A stretch of DNA of 48,052 nt, taken from CAG-390 sp045644325. Its GTDB lineage: Bacteria; Bacillota; Clostridia; Oscillospirales; CAG-272. The stretch covers positions 1 through 48,052 of the forward strand of contig JAZRGT010000053.1 in assembly GCA_045644325.1 (NCBI GenBank), in the 5' to 3' direction. Both the position numbers and the translations under genes were made by a program. A model generated the notes under the pieces. It did no database searches. It saw only the letters and a list, made by a program, of their open reading frames with translations, and had not been told where the DNA came from. This document shows positions 24,784-32,677 of the stretch, in pieces. Every line of letters starts with the position of its first letter. The first letter of the stretch is position 1.

Positions 24784-24946
24784 CCAAGCCGCAGGCTTGG
24801 TATATCATCACGCATCAGTGTGTATATCATCGCCGAAGGCGTATATCATCACGCGGAGCGTGTATCCCTTGCGGCTTGATGATATACGCCTTCGGCGGAT
24901 GATATACAAGGCTTCGCCTTGATGATATACACGCCTTCGGCGTGAT
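24784..24946. repeat. Array of short hairpins separated by TATATCATC / GATGATATA
   Basis: Small variable hairpins (e.g. CCAAGCC-GCA-GGCTTGG, CGCC-GAA-GGCG, CAAGGC-TTC-GCCTTG, CACGCC-TTC-GGCGTG) alternate with a constant 9-nt spacer. The spacer occurs three times forward (24801, 24823, 24842) and then three times inverted (24878, 24898, 24921), so the array is itself a large palindrome. No promoter or gene lies inside. From here to the feoA promoter at 25065 the sequence is AT-rich without visible features. Confidence 0.8.
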
Positions 24947-25064
24947 TAAGATGCGGTTGGCAAAGCTACCGTTTTTCACATGCGCATATTTACTAAAATC
25001 AAACATTTCTGAATTTTATCAGTTTGTCTTTTTCGCCGAATTTACAAAATTATAACAAAACAGG

Positions 25065-25093
25065 TTGACAAATTCACCGTTTTAGTGTATAAT
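25065..25093 (+). promoter_or_regulatory. Sigma-A promoter of the feo operon
   Basis: TTGACA (25065-25070), 17 nt, TATAAT (25088-25093). Confidence 0.88.
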
Positions 25094-25129
25094 TATGCGT
25101 GTGAAAAGCATTTTTAATTTTGCGCTTCG

Positions 25130-25145
25130 GTTAGCACTTGCTAAC
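25130..25145 (+). promoter_or_regulatory. Candidate iron-regulator operator upstream of feoA
   Basis: GTTAG-CACTTG-CTAAC is a 16-nt inverted repeat about 30 nt downstream of the likely transcription start. The half sites resemble those of DtxR/IdeR-type iron repressors (GGTTAG...CTAACC). A second copy with the same spacing lies at 25433-25448 before feoB. Confidence 0.55.
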
Positions 25146-25182
25146 TGAACAGCTTGATATTTTATTATTTACGGTGAAATCA

Positions 25183-25395
25183 ATGACACTCATAGATGCT
25201 ATTGAAGGCAAGGAATATATAATCAAAGAAATCAAGACCGACGACGAGGAGCTCAACGCCTTCCTCTTCTCGCTCGGCTGCTACAGCGGCGAGACTATCA
25301 CCGTTGTCAAAAAAAGGCGCAAGGGCTGCACCGTTTCCATTAAGGACGGCAGATACAGCATTGATAATCAGTTGGCAGAAGCTATTCTGATTTAA
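25183..25395 (+). CDS. feoA: FeoA family ferrous iron transport protein
   Basis: Seventy residues from ATG at 25183 (GGTGA 6 nt upstream) form the SH3-like FeoA fold: MTLIDAIEGKEYIIKEI, LNAFLFSLGCYSGETITVVKK and SIDNQLAEAILI. FeoA is a small cytoplasmic partner of the FeoB channel. The usual L-x-x-L-G-x-x-x-G-x-x-V pattern is present as LFSLGCYSGETITV. Length is within family range. A longer open frame upstream to 25138 overlaps the operator and lacks a ribosome binding site. Confidence 0.93.
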   Translation: MTLIDAIEGKEYIIKEIKTDDEELNAFLFSLGCYSGETITVVKKRRKGCTVSIKDGRYSIDNQLAEAILI

Positions 25396-25432
25396 AATCG
25401 GGAAATGGCTCTGCCAATTCTCACGGCAATCA

Positions 25433-25448
25433 GTTAGTCTCGGCTAAC
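25433..25448 (+). promoter_or_regulatory. Second GTTAG-N6-CTAAC operator-like site, upstream of feoB
   Basis: GTTAG-TCTCGG-CTAAC repeats the site at 25130 with identical spacing. A TATAAT at 25461-25466 lies 12 nt further, so this site would cover the -35 region of a possible internal feoB promoter; the -35 match itself is poor. Confidence 0.5.
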
Positions 25449-25496
25449 TTACTTGATCAGTATAATATTTACTTACATAAGGAGGTAATTCCCTTA

Positions 25497-27533
25497 ATGA
25501 GAATTGCTTTGACAGGAAACCCCAACTCGGGAAAAACAACGATGTTCAACGCCCTTACCGGCTCAAGCGAAAAAGTCGGCAACTGGGCGGGCGTAACGGT
25601 TGACAAGAAAGAGCACACAATCAAAAAATCCTTTTATTCGGGAGAAGAACAGCTTATCGCCGTTGACCTTCCCGGTGCTTATTCGATGTCCCCCTTCACA
25701 AGCGAGGAGAGCGTAACAAGCGAATACGTTAAGAACTCCGAGCCCGACGCGATCATCAATATCGTTGACGCCACCAACCTCAGCAGAAGCCTTTTCTTCA
25801 CCACCCAGCTCCTTGAGCTCGGCATTCCCGTTGTCGTTGCGCTCAACAAGAGCGATATCAACGAGAAAAAGAAGACGGACATCGACTCGGACAAGCTTTC
25901 TGCAAAGCTCGGCTGTCCAGTTATCAACACCACCGCAACCTCCGCTGACGGACTTAAAGCTGTGATCGACGCGGTAACTTCAAACATCGGAAAGACTCAG
26001 AGTGCTCCCTATTCGGAGTCGGGAGTCAATATGACCGACAAGGCTTCGGTTCAGGCGGCGGATCGCAAGCGTTTTGAATTCGTCAACAAGATCGTCAAAG
26101 AGGTCGAGCGCCGCGCGGTCAAGACCAATCAGCGCAACTTCGGCGACGTTATCGATGATATTCTCACCAACAAGTGGCTCGGCATCCCGATCTTCGCGAT
26201 CGTTATGTTCCTCGTCTTCCAGATCTCGCAGACCTGGCTCGGCACCTGGATCGCGGAGGGATATATCTTCAATGAAGGCGCTGAAAACGAGCTTGCCATC
26301 CCCGGTCTTGTAACTCTTATCGATATGTTCGGCGAATGGGTCGGCTCGCTTATGGTCGATGCTTCCCCCATCGTCTACGCCCTCGTGGTTGACGGCATCA
26401 TCGGCGGTGTCGGAGCTGTTGTAGGCTTCCTCCCCCTCGTTATGGTAATGTACTTCCTCATCGCTCTGCTTGAGGACTGCGGATATATGGCACGCGTTTC
26501 GGTTGTCCTTGACCCCATCTTCAAGAAGGTCGGACTTTCCGGAAAGTCGGTCATCCCCTTCGTTATCGGTATCGGATGCGCCGTTCCCGGCGTTATGGCT
26601 TGCCGAACCATCCGCGACGAGCGCGAACGCCGCGCGACCGCAATGATCACTCCCTTTATGCCCTGCGGCGCAAAGATCCCCGTTATCTCGCTCTTCGCGG
26701 GTGCGTTCTTCGACAACGCGGGATGGGTCAGCTGGACTATGTACCTCTCGGGTATCGTCGTGATCTTCATTGCCGCGCTCCTCGTAAACGGCATCACGGG
26801 CAACAGAAAAAAGAAGTCCTACTTCATTATGGAGCTCCCCGAATACAAAATTCCTTCCTTCATTCGCGCCTTCACCTCGATGTGCGGCAGAGGATGGGAA
26901 TACATAGTCAAGGCGGCAACCATCATCCTTCTTTGCAACACCGCAGTTCAGGTTATGCAGACATTTGACTGGTCCTTCAAGGTTGCCGAAAGCGCGGACA
27001 GCTCGATCCTCGCATCCATCGCATCCCCCTTCGCTTACCTCCTCGTGCCCGTAGTCGGCGTTGTATCCTGGCAGCTCGCGGCGGCGGCTGTGACCGGATT
27101 TATCGCGAAGGAAAACGTAGTCGGTACGCTTGCGGTATGCTTTGTCGGACTTGAAAACCTCATCAACGTCGAAGACCTTGAAATGATCGAGGGCTCGGGC
27201 GCAGAGGTTGCGGGAATCATCGCCATCACCAAGGCGGCGGCACTCGCATACCTTATGTTCAACCTCTTCTCTCCCCCCTGCTTCGCGGCGATCGGCTCGA
27301 TGAACTCGGAGCTCAAGAGCGCAAAATGGCTCTGGAGCGGAATTGCTCTCCAACTCGGAATGGGCTTCACCATCGGCTACCTCGTTAATACCGTCGGCAC
27401 GCTCATCACCGCTCCCTCCGCGCTCCACATCGGCGGAACGATCGGCGGCGCGATCGCGGTTGCGGTATTCGCATTCATACTTGCTGCTCTTATCGCAAAG
27501 AACAACAAGCGCACAGCTTCTCTTAAAAAGTAA
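25497..27533 (+). CDS. feoB: Ferrous iron transporter FeoB
   Basis: This 678-residue protein has the N-terminal G domain (G1 GNPNSGKTT at residues 7-15, G3 DLPGAYSM, G4 NKSD near residue 119) and a polytopic membrane domain with the two Gate regions (LEDCGYMARVSVVLDP...GIGCAVPGVMA and AKENVVGTLAVCF...SPPCFAAIGSM). It moves Fe(II) across the cytoplasmic membrane. Length is typical. GGAGG lies 11 nt before ATG. The stop overlaps the start of the small Cys-rich gene (TAATG). It is the core of the feoA-feoB-feoB-associated operon. Confidence 0.97.
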   Translation: MRIALTGNPNSGKTTMFNALTGSSEKVGNWAGVTVDKKEHTIKKSFYSGEEQLIAVDLPGAYSMSPFTSEESVTSEYVKNSEPDAIINIVDATNLSRSLFFTTQLLELGIPVVVALNKSDINEKKKTDIDSDKLSAKLGCPVINTTATSADGLKAVIDAVTSNIGKTQSAPYSESGVNMTDKASVQAADRKRFEFVNKIVKEVERRAVKTNQRNFGDVIDDILTNKWLGIPIFAIVMFLVFQISQTWLGTWIAEGYIFNEGAENELAIPGLVTLIDMFGEWVGSLMVDASPIVYALVVDGIIGGVGAVVGFLPLVMVMYFLIALLEDCGYMARVSVVLDPIFKKVGLSGKSVIPFVIGIGCAVPGVMACRTIRDERERRATAMITPFMPCGAKIPVISLFAGAFFDNAGWVSWTMYLSGIVVIFIAALLVNGITGNRKKKSYFIMELPEYKIPSFIRAFTSMCGRGWEYIVKAATIILLCNTAVQVMQTFDWSFKVAESADSSILASIASPFAYLLVPVVGVVSWQLAAAAVTGFIAKENVVGTLAVCFVGLENLINVEDLEMIEGSGAEVAGIIAITKAAALAYLMFNLFSPPCFAAIGSMNSELKSAKWLWSGIALQLGMGFTIGYLVNTVGTLITAPSALHIGGTIGGAIAVAVFAFILAALIAKNNKRTASLKK

Positions 27534-27694
27534 TGGAACATCTTACAGACATAATCGTCATCCTCATAGTTGCCGTAATAATCGCCGCGATCTGCTTCTA
27601 TCTTTACAGACAGAAGAAAAACGGCGTAAAATGCATCGGCTGCCCGCACTCGAAGGAGTGCTCGGGCAAGTGTGGGATGAAGGACAAAGAATAA
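27533..27694 (+). CDS. FeoB-associated Cys-rich membrane protein
   Basis: A 53-residue protein starts at ATG 27533, sharing one base with the feoB stop. It has one membrane helix (TDIIVILIVAVIIAAICFYL) and a short basic tail followed by a cysteine cluster (KCIGCPHSKECSGKCGMKDK). The form and position match the FeoB-associated Cys-rich membrane protein family, a proposed FeoC substitute in Clostridia that may bind iron or an Fe-S cluster on the cytoplasmic side. Confidence 0.92.
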   Translation: MEHLTDIIVILIVAVIIAAICFYLYRQKKNGVKCIGCPHSKECSGKCGMKDKE

Positions 27695-27738
27695 AAACAA
27701 ACCTGCTTGCTCGGTTTTGAGCAGGCAGGTTTGTTTTT
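27694..27738 (+). terminator. Intrinsic terminator of the feo operon
   Basis: AAAAACAAACCTGC-T-TGCTC pairs with GAGCA-G-GCAGGTTTGTTTTT around GGTTTT; the 3' arm ends in TTTTT. Confidence 0.87.
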
Positions 27739-27840
27739 AGGTTAAAGGTAAAAGGGAAAAGGTAAGAAGTGAGGTGAATTTCCGCCTTGGGGCAGAAATT
27801 TCCTATTTTTATTATAAAGCTTGGTACGCTTGTCTTATCT

Positions 27841-28157
27841 GCAGTACAGACTTCGATCTCCTCATCCACCGGCGTTCGCCGGTCCCCCTTCCCCGCTGGG
27901 GAAGGCTTATTTATAGTCTCGCTTAATATTTCTAAATATCGTTAAGTAATTTAACCATGGCTTACTAATTGTTAATCGAAATGATTTTACTTTGCAAATT
28001 ACAGAATGAATGATAAGCCGAACTACTCATCAGCGTCTTATACACTAAACTGTATCTCTATATCCCAATGTTCGCAGGTGGCCAAATCAGCCTTCCCCAG
28101 CGGGGAAGGGGGACCACACGAACGTGTGGTGGATGAGGAGATCGAGGTCTGTACTGC
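27841..28157. repeat. MITE-like element A with 67-69 bp inverted-repeat ends
   Basis: The left arm (27841-27907) and right arm (28089-28157) are inverted copies that agree at nearly every base: GCAGTACAGAC...CGATCTCCTCATCC, then a variable hairpin, then GGTCCCCCTTCCCC-GCT-GGGGAAGG. They differ by one base plus the variable hairpin, which is ACCGGC-GTTC-GCCGGT on the left and ACCACAC-GTTC-GTGTGGT on the right. The 181-bp centre has no reading frame. Similar CTCATCC...GGGGAAGG repeats are widespread in Oscillospirales genomes (recalled). Confidence 0.85.
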
Positions 28158-28295
28158 AGGTATAACAAACGTATATAATTTTTAATAAATTCTTGAATTT
28201 TCGCCCCGACGAAAATTTTCGTAATATAATACGGCAGACTCATCAAAGAGCCTGCCGTTTGTGTCGCAGCAATCGGAGTTTGCGTTTCTGCTAAT

Positions 28296-28324
28296 ATTAT
28301 ACACCATACTTTGGGTGTTGTCAA
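28296..28324 (-). promoter_or_regulatory. Orphan consensus sigma-A promoter between repeat elements
   Basis: On the minus strand, TTGACA (28324-28319), 17 nt, TATAAT (28301-28296). No convincing gene follows: an imperfect 10-bp hairpin (CGGCAGGCTC/GAGTCTGCCG) is about 40 nt downstream and then element A is read. It could drive a small RNA or be the promoter of a gene lost by repeat insertion. Confidence 0.7.
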
Positions 28325-28444
28325 TGGTCGATAAATCGAGCATATTCGGCAGCAAATTATATCAAGAATCCGTAGGAGACGGCGCCCTCGACATCCCCAG
28401 TACTCAACTATATCTCTATAAACGATGTTCGCACACTCAAAATC

Positions 28445-28733
28445 TGCCTTCCCCGGTGGGGGAAGGTGGCAGCCGAAGGCTGACGGATGAGGCGTTTTAA
28501 TAAGATATTATTTTTCGAGCGAAGCGAGAAAATCTTCCCGATTGGATATCTGAATAGTTATATCCTGAATTACAAATAGGGCGAATTTCCGGCGCATATC
28601 GGTTCGCACTTGGTTTAGTCAAGGTAAATACTTCGTGCGGTTACCTTTTGGAAGATTTTCGCTAACGCGAAAAACAATATCTTATTGGCGCCTCATCCGT
28701 CACTTTGTGACACCTTCCCCCACCGGGGAAGGC
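28445..28733. repeat. MITE-like element B with about 90 bp inverted-repeat ends
   Basis: Left arm 28445-28538 and right arm 28650-28733 are inverted copies: TGCCTTCCCCGGTGGGGGAAGGTG, a variable hairpin (CAGCC-GAA-GGCTG or GTCAC-AAA-GTGAC), then GACGGATGAGGCG, ATAAGATATT and a second variable hairpin before AAAATCTTCC. The same two-hairpin block as in element A occurs here with the block direction reversed. The centre (about 110 bp) holds no gene. A 45-bp stretch before this element (28400-28447) resembles that before the right arm of element A (28040-28091). Confidence 0.82.
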
Positions 28734-28824
28734 ATAGTTCGCTGCGCGAACAGCCGGCTCTGATGAGCCGCTTATGAGTGAGAACTACTTTATTCTGTTT
28801 TCTGAATTTCGTTATTCAAGAGTT

Positions 28825-28930
28825 GCGACTTCTGCGGAAGTCGCGCGATATGCTTGCTTCGCAAGCGCGATATATCCTGCGGATGCGATATATCGGCTTT
28901 GCCAATACGATATATTTCGCCTGCGGCGAA
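28825..28930. repeat. Second hairpin array, spacer GCGATATAT
   Basis: Five short hairpins (GCGACTTC...GAAGTCGC, GCTTG-CTTCG-CAAGC, ATCC-TGC-GGAT, GGC-TTT-GCC, TTCGCC-TGC-GGCGAA) are separated by GCGATAT, GCGATATAT, GCGATATAT and ACGATATAT. The design equals the array at 24784 but with another constant spacer. It ends 20 nt before the GntR promoter. Confidence 0.78.
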
Positions 28931-28949
28931 ATGTTTTTTTAATAAGGTA

Positions 28950-28978
28950 TTGACAAACGCTATTTGCTGTGATATAAT
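28950..28978 (+). promoter_or_regulatory. Sigma-A promoter of the GntR-ABC operon
   Basis: TTGACA (28950-28955), 17 nt, TATAAT (28973-28978). Confidence 0.88.
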
Positions 28979-28981
28979 ACA

Positions 28982-28996
28982 GTTAGTACAGATAAC
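28982..28996 (+). promoter_or_regulatory. Candidate GntR operator overlapping the transcription start
   Basis: GTTA-GTACAGA-TAAC is a short inverted repeat right after the -10 box and before the regulator gene, where an autoregulatory YtrA-type operator would be expected. The half sites are short, so this is tentative. Confidence 0.4.
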
Positions 28997-29025
28997 ACAG
29001 TTCACACAGAAACGAGGTGATATAA

Positions 29026-29382
29026 GTGCAGGCAAATTTCACGGGCAAGCGGGAGATCTATCTTGAGGTCGCGGAAAAATACGAGTCTTACATCAAGCTT
29101 GGCATTCTGGCGGCGGGCGAAAAGCTCCCATCCGTCCGCGCGGCGGCGCAGGAGATGGGCATCAACCCAAACACGATGGCGCGCGCGTATTCCTATCTTG
29201 AGGAACGCGGGCTGATCTACACCCTGCCCAAAAAGGGCGTTTACGTTTCCTCGCCCGAAAATGGAAACGAACCGCAGGAAACACTCACAACAGAAGCACG
29301 CGAGGTTCTTACCTCTCTTAAGGATAAAGGACTCACTCGTGCGGCACTCGCGACACTTATAGAGGAGGTGTACGGCAAATGA
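29026..29382 (+). CDS. GntR family transcriptional regulator, YtrA subfamily
   Basis: The 118-residue protein starts at GTG 29026 with GAGGTG 6 nt upstream. The winged helix-turn-helix is clear: GILAAGEKLPSVRAAAQEMG, INPNTMARAYSYLEERGLIY and KKGVYVS. The short C-terminal tail (about 40 residues) is that of the YtrA type, which lacks a large effector domain and usually represses its own ABC-transporter operon. The ATGA overlap with the ABC ATPase gene supports this. The signal that releases it is not known; cell-wall antibiotics act on related systems. Confidence 0.93.
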   Translation: MQANFTGKREIYLEVAEKYESYIKLGILAAGEKLPSVRAAAQEMGINPNTMARAYSYLEERGLIYTLPKKGVYVSSPENGNEPQETLTTEAREVLTSLKDKGLTRAALATLIEEVYGK

Positions 29383-30254
29383 TCTCGATCAATATCAATT
29401 CTCATTCTCTCGGTGGGAATCTCATTCTTGAAAACATCAATCTCACCGTTCCCGACGGCAAGGTGCTCGGTCTGGTCGGCACGAACGGCTCGGGCAAATC
29501 GACGCTTCTGCGCCTTATGTCGGGCGTTTACGTTCCCGACAGCGGTGCCGTTCTCTACGACGGCAAGGAGGCGACCCTCCCCGCGGTGCGCGAGGACGTT
29601 TTCTTCCTCCCCGACGATCCCTTTTACGCAGGACAGACAACGGGAAAGGGCATTTTTGACACCTATCTGACCTTCTACCCCAACCTCGACCGCGAGCTTT
29701 ACCGCCGCTTGCTTGAACGCTTCAAGCTCGACGAGGGAGCGCATCAGCGCAATTTCTCAAAGGGTATGCGCCGTCAGTTCTATATCGCGCTCGCCCTCTC
29801 GGCAAGACCGAAATATCTCCTCCTCGACGAGGCTTTCGACGGTCTTGACGCGTTCACGAAGAAGACCGTAATCGAGGAGATCAACCGTGCGGTTGAAGAA
29901 AACGATTCGACCGTCGTTATCTCATCCCACGCACTCTCCGAGCTTGAAACATTCTGCGACCTTTACGCCCTCATCGACAACCGCACCATATCCTCGCAAG
30001 GCTCGCTTGAGGAGCACGCGGCAAAATACTGCCGTTTCCGTATGGCGTTCATCGAGGAAAAAACGGCGATTGCATTCTCGAATCTCAACGTCCGCGACAT
30101 TGAAATAAAGGGCAAATTCGTCACCGTGACCATTGAGGGCGACGCCGAAGCATCTTACGCAGAGCTTATGAAGCTGAATCCCGCTGTTATCGAGCAGGAA
30201 AAGCTCACATTCGAAGACATCTTCATCACCGACGTGAAAGGAGGCAGAAAATGA
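29379..30254 (+). CDS. ABC transporter ATP-binding protein (YtrB-like)
   Basis: The 291-residue ATPase has Walker A LVGTNGSGKST, signature FSKGMRRQFYIALALS, Walker B YLLLDEAFDGLD and switch VISSHALSE. The C-terminal 80 residues form an accessory domain typical of exporters of the multidrug/bacteriocin type. It overlaps both the regulator before it (ATGA) and the permease after it (ATGA), so the three genes are translationally coupled. The cassette type is often a detoxification or envelope-stress exporter. Confidence 0.93.
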   Translation: MISININSHSLGGNLILENINLTVPDGKVLGLVGTNGSGKSTLLRLMSGVYVPDSGAVLYDGKEATLPAVREDVFFLPDDPFYAGQTTGKGIFDTYLTFYPNLDRELYRRLLERFKLDEGAHQRNFSKGMRRQFYIALALSARPKYLLLDEAFDGLDAFTKKTVIEEINRAVEENDSTVVISSHALSELETFCDLYALIDNRTISSQGSLEEHAAKYCRFRMAFIEEKTAIAFSNLNVRDIEIKGKFVTVTIEGDAEASYAELMKLNPAVIEQEKLTFEDIFITDVKGGRK

Positions 30255-31309
30255 AGACCGCACTCCGTTATTTCAGACAGCACGCGAAGGAATCACTCAT
30301 CCGCACCGCGATCATAACCTTTATATGCCTTGTCATCGTCACAATGGTGGCAAACGGCGTTATTGAAATCTACGAAAATCGAACTAATTTGTATATCGAG
30401 TACGAATACGGTCTTGGATACAGCAACGAGTGGGATCTCAACCCCAGCCTCGGCGTTTTCGTAGCCTTCTCCGCGATACTCACCGCACTTCTGCCGATGC
30501 TCGAGCTCGCCTGTTTTAACAACCGCAAATATCTCGATTCGGCATTTTCCTTCCCGATCTCGCGCACCACGCTGATCTCGGTTCACTTGCTCAACGGCTT
30601 CGTGCAGTTCCTCGCGGCTTATACCGTATCCTTCATCTGGTACGCAATAATGCTCATCCCCTGCGCGAGTAAGCTTAGCTATCCCGCGCTGTGGTCCTTC
30701 TTCTTCGTCTCGATTCTCTGCTCGCTCTTCTACTATTCGGTCAACGCCTTCTTCTTCTCGGTCTGCAATTCGTCGGTCGACGGATTTCTGACCGTCGGAG
30801 CGTGGCAATTTATCATCTGCGTTGTTCTGCTGACGTTTTCGGAAATGTTCGATCTCAACATTGATTCCGAGATCCTCTTGACAATCCTCTGGATGCCGCT
30901 CGTTCAGATATCCGATTATTTCTCGGATATTTCAAGAGGAAGCAGAATGCCCATTCCCGACCTCGGCACCGACAATCCTTACGCGATGCTGATCTACATG
31001 ATTCTCGTGCCGCTTCTGACCGCACTTTTCGTTGCGGGATTGCTTTGGTTCTTCAACAAAAAGCGTGCCGAAAGCGCGGGAGAGATATCAAATACTCCCT
31101 TCTCCTACGTCAGCCTTCTCCCCGTCGGCTCTTTCTTGCTGATCTATTGGGCATTTGAGGGCGAAGCCGCAATAATCGCCATCTTTGCGCTGATCTTCTC
31201 GACCGTCGGATACATCATCTACCGCCGAAGCGTCAAGCTCAAGGTATTTGATATCGTAGTCATCGCAGCCTGCTTCATCTGCTTCCTTATGGGACTGGGG
31301 GCGTGGTAA
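30251..31309 (+). CDS. ABC transporter permease (partner of the YtrB-like ATPase)
   Basis: This 352-residue protein has about eight hydrophobic segments, beginning with a helix at residues 17-35, a loop with the sequence YENRTNLYIEYEYG, and then paired helices through the C-terminus. It contains no substrate-binding domain. Position, overlap and size mark it as the membrane half of the ABC exporter encoded with the GntR regulator. The substrate is unknown. Confidence 0.87.
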   Translation: MKTALRYFRQHAKESLIRTAIITFICLVIVTMVANGVIEIYENRTNLYIEYEYGLGYSNEWDLNPSLGVFVAFSAILTALLPMLELACFNNRKYLDSAFSFPISRTTLISVHLLNGFVQFLAAYTVSFIWYAIMLIPCASKLSYPALWSFFFVSILCSLFYYSVNAFFFSVCNSSVDGFLTVGAWQFIICVVLLTFSEMFDLNIDSEILLTILWMPLVQISDYFSDISRGSRMPIPDLGTDNPYAMLIYMILVPLLTALFVAGLLWFFNKKRAESAGEISNTPFSYVSLLPVGSFLLIYWAFEGEAAIIAIFALIFSTVGYIIYRRSVKLKVFDIVVIAACFICFLMGLGAW

Positions 31310-31310
31310 A

Positions 31311-32222
31311 ATGAAACGGGCAGTCACTTTAATCCTTACGCTCTGCCTCTGCCTTTCGCTGACCTCGTGCGGCGTGGTATACAACCCTTATGTCTATTTT
31401 GATTCCGCTATTTTGTTCAATATAGATCAAGTTCCCGACTATTCGGAAAATTTCGACGAAGACTTCTTCAAGACCTATGAAGAAGACTATAGCTTCGATC
31501 TCCGCTACGCATTCTACTCCGCTTCCGAATGGGAGGCGGAGAAAGAAAGCAAAATTGACGGTAGACGCGCCTACGAGCGTTTCTCGATGATCGACGGATT
31601 TGAGAACAAGGAATTTATCGCGGTATCAAATACACAAAGACACCGCTTTCCTATCCTTGAATGCTCTTACAGTTGGGTATACGTAGCCCGTCACAAGGAT
31701 GCGCCCGATCTAATGAAGGATTGGACGGTCAAGAGCATTTCGGTGATCGCATCCGACAAGGGGCATTCGCCGAGGGAAACGAATTACGCAACCGCGACCG
31801 ATGCAAAGCACATCGAAAAAACGAATAACAAAAGCTATATCACACTTGAACAGCTTGCGGTAAGTCAGATGTCGCTCTTTGACACCGAAGAATACCGTAT
31901 CTGCACCTTTGACAGAGAACACGACGCGGAGCTTCTCTATGCTTTCATTGAAAGCTATTATTCACCCACACCGACCGATGACTTCACCGACACCTTCGGT
32001 CTGACCGGCATAACCGAAACCTTCGGAACAGATTTCTATATCATCGTTCGCTTTGAAGAAAGCGATAATATAGTGTGGTGCGACCGGCTTTTCAGAAAGG
32101 CTGACAACACGGAGCTTTACAGTAGCTCGTCCGTCGGAGGTGGAAATTTCAGCGTCATTCAAGGCGAATACGCAGAGAAAATTCTGAATTTGATTTGGGA
32201 ATGGCAGGGGGATAATCAATGA
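31311..32222 (+). CDS. Lipoprotein of unknown function in the GntR-ABC operon
   Basis: The 303-residue precursor has a lipobox (LSLTSCGVVY). The mature protein is rich in acidic and aromatic residues, with beta-rich stretches (FGTDFYIIVRFEESDNIVWC) near the C-terminus. I do not recognise the family. It starts 1 nt after the permease stop and its own stop overlaps the next start (ATGA), so it is firmly part of the operon. Confidence 0.82.
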   Translation: MKRAVTLILTLCLCLSLTSCGVVYNPYVYFDSAILFNIDQVPDYSENFDEDFFKTYEEDYSFDLRYAFYSASEWEAEKESKIDGRRAYERFSMIDGFENKEFIAVSNTQRHRFPILECSYSWVYVARHKDAPDLMKDWTVKSISVIASDKGHSPRETNYATATDAKHIEKTNNKSYITLEQLAVSQMSLFDTEEYRICTFDREHDAELLYAFIESYYSPTPTDDFTDTFGLTGITETFGTDFYIIVRFEESDNIVWCDRLFRKADNTELYSSSSVGGGNFSVIQGEYAEKILNLIWEWQGDNQ

Positions 32223-32668
32223 ACGCAAACGTCATCAGAACATTCGGCATAATAATGCTCGTCCTGCTCATTATCGGTTCGGGGATCGCTCTCCTTGCCA
32301 ATTGGAATTACATCCTCCTGCGCGGGCTCGTCTCGGATTTCAAAGCCGAGCTCCGCGCGGCGGAGGGAATCGAGATCGTTGAAACCGTGTCGGATTACGG
32401 CAAGCTCAACGGGAACGGAAACGGCATAAACTATTTCGGTGCCGTGCTTGTCAAAGCCGAGAACCCCGACGTGCTCGATACTCTTGTGTCGCTGAACAAG
32501 GATTTCGACGTTATGGATTATTACAAGCAGGAAAAGCGCGAGATCGACTTGAATTATGCAGAACACGCGCATCTTTCCTTCGAGAACCTCTCGCCAGATT
32601 ATTACGTCGTCTGGTTCTACCAAGGCGAACACCCGATGAGCAATCCGCTCGATATCAAGGGACATTGA
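32219..32668 (+). CDS. Membrane-anchored small protein, unknown
   Basis: The 149-residue protein has one N-terminal helix (about residues 8-27) and an extracytoplasmic domain (KAELRAAEGIEIVETVSDYG, INYFGAVLVKAE, YYVVWFYQGEHP). Weak resemblance in length and layout to the next gene product suggests related domains. Family not recognised. It overlaps the lipoprotein gene by ATGA and the next gene follows 9 nt later. Confidence 0.78.
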   Translation: MNANVIRTFGIIMLVLLIIGSGIALLANWNYILLRGLVSDFKAELRAAEGIEIVETVSDYGKLNGNGNGINYFGAVLVKAENPDVLDTLVSLNKDFDVMDYYKQEKREIDLNYAEHAHLSFENLSPDYYVVWFYQGEHPMSNPLDIKGH

Positions 32669-32677
32669 GGTGGAATT

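Noticed and set aside
24571..24879. 102-codon plus-strand frame after tRNA-Lys
   Set aside because: It begins inside the tRNA and runs through terminators and the hairpin array.
24784..24946. CRISPR array
   Set aside because: Constant units are only 9 nt, they invert midway, and the intervening pieces are 10-20-nt palindromes rather than unique spacers; there are no cas genes.
25980..27428. 482-codon minus-strand frame opposite feoB
   Set aside because: It is highly charged, without domains, and antisense to a certain gene.
28058..28324. 88-codon minus-strand frame in the repeat region
   Set aside because: Its start lies upstream of the promoter that would have to transcribe it, and it reads through repeat arms; there is no ribosome binding site.
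27740..29025. Insertion sequence with transposase
   Set aside because: Inverted repeats are present but no transposase frame or remnant is visible in any frame, so only non-autonomous repeats are called.
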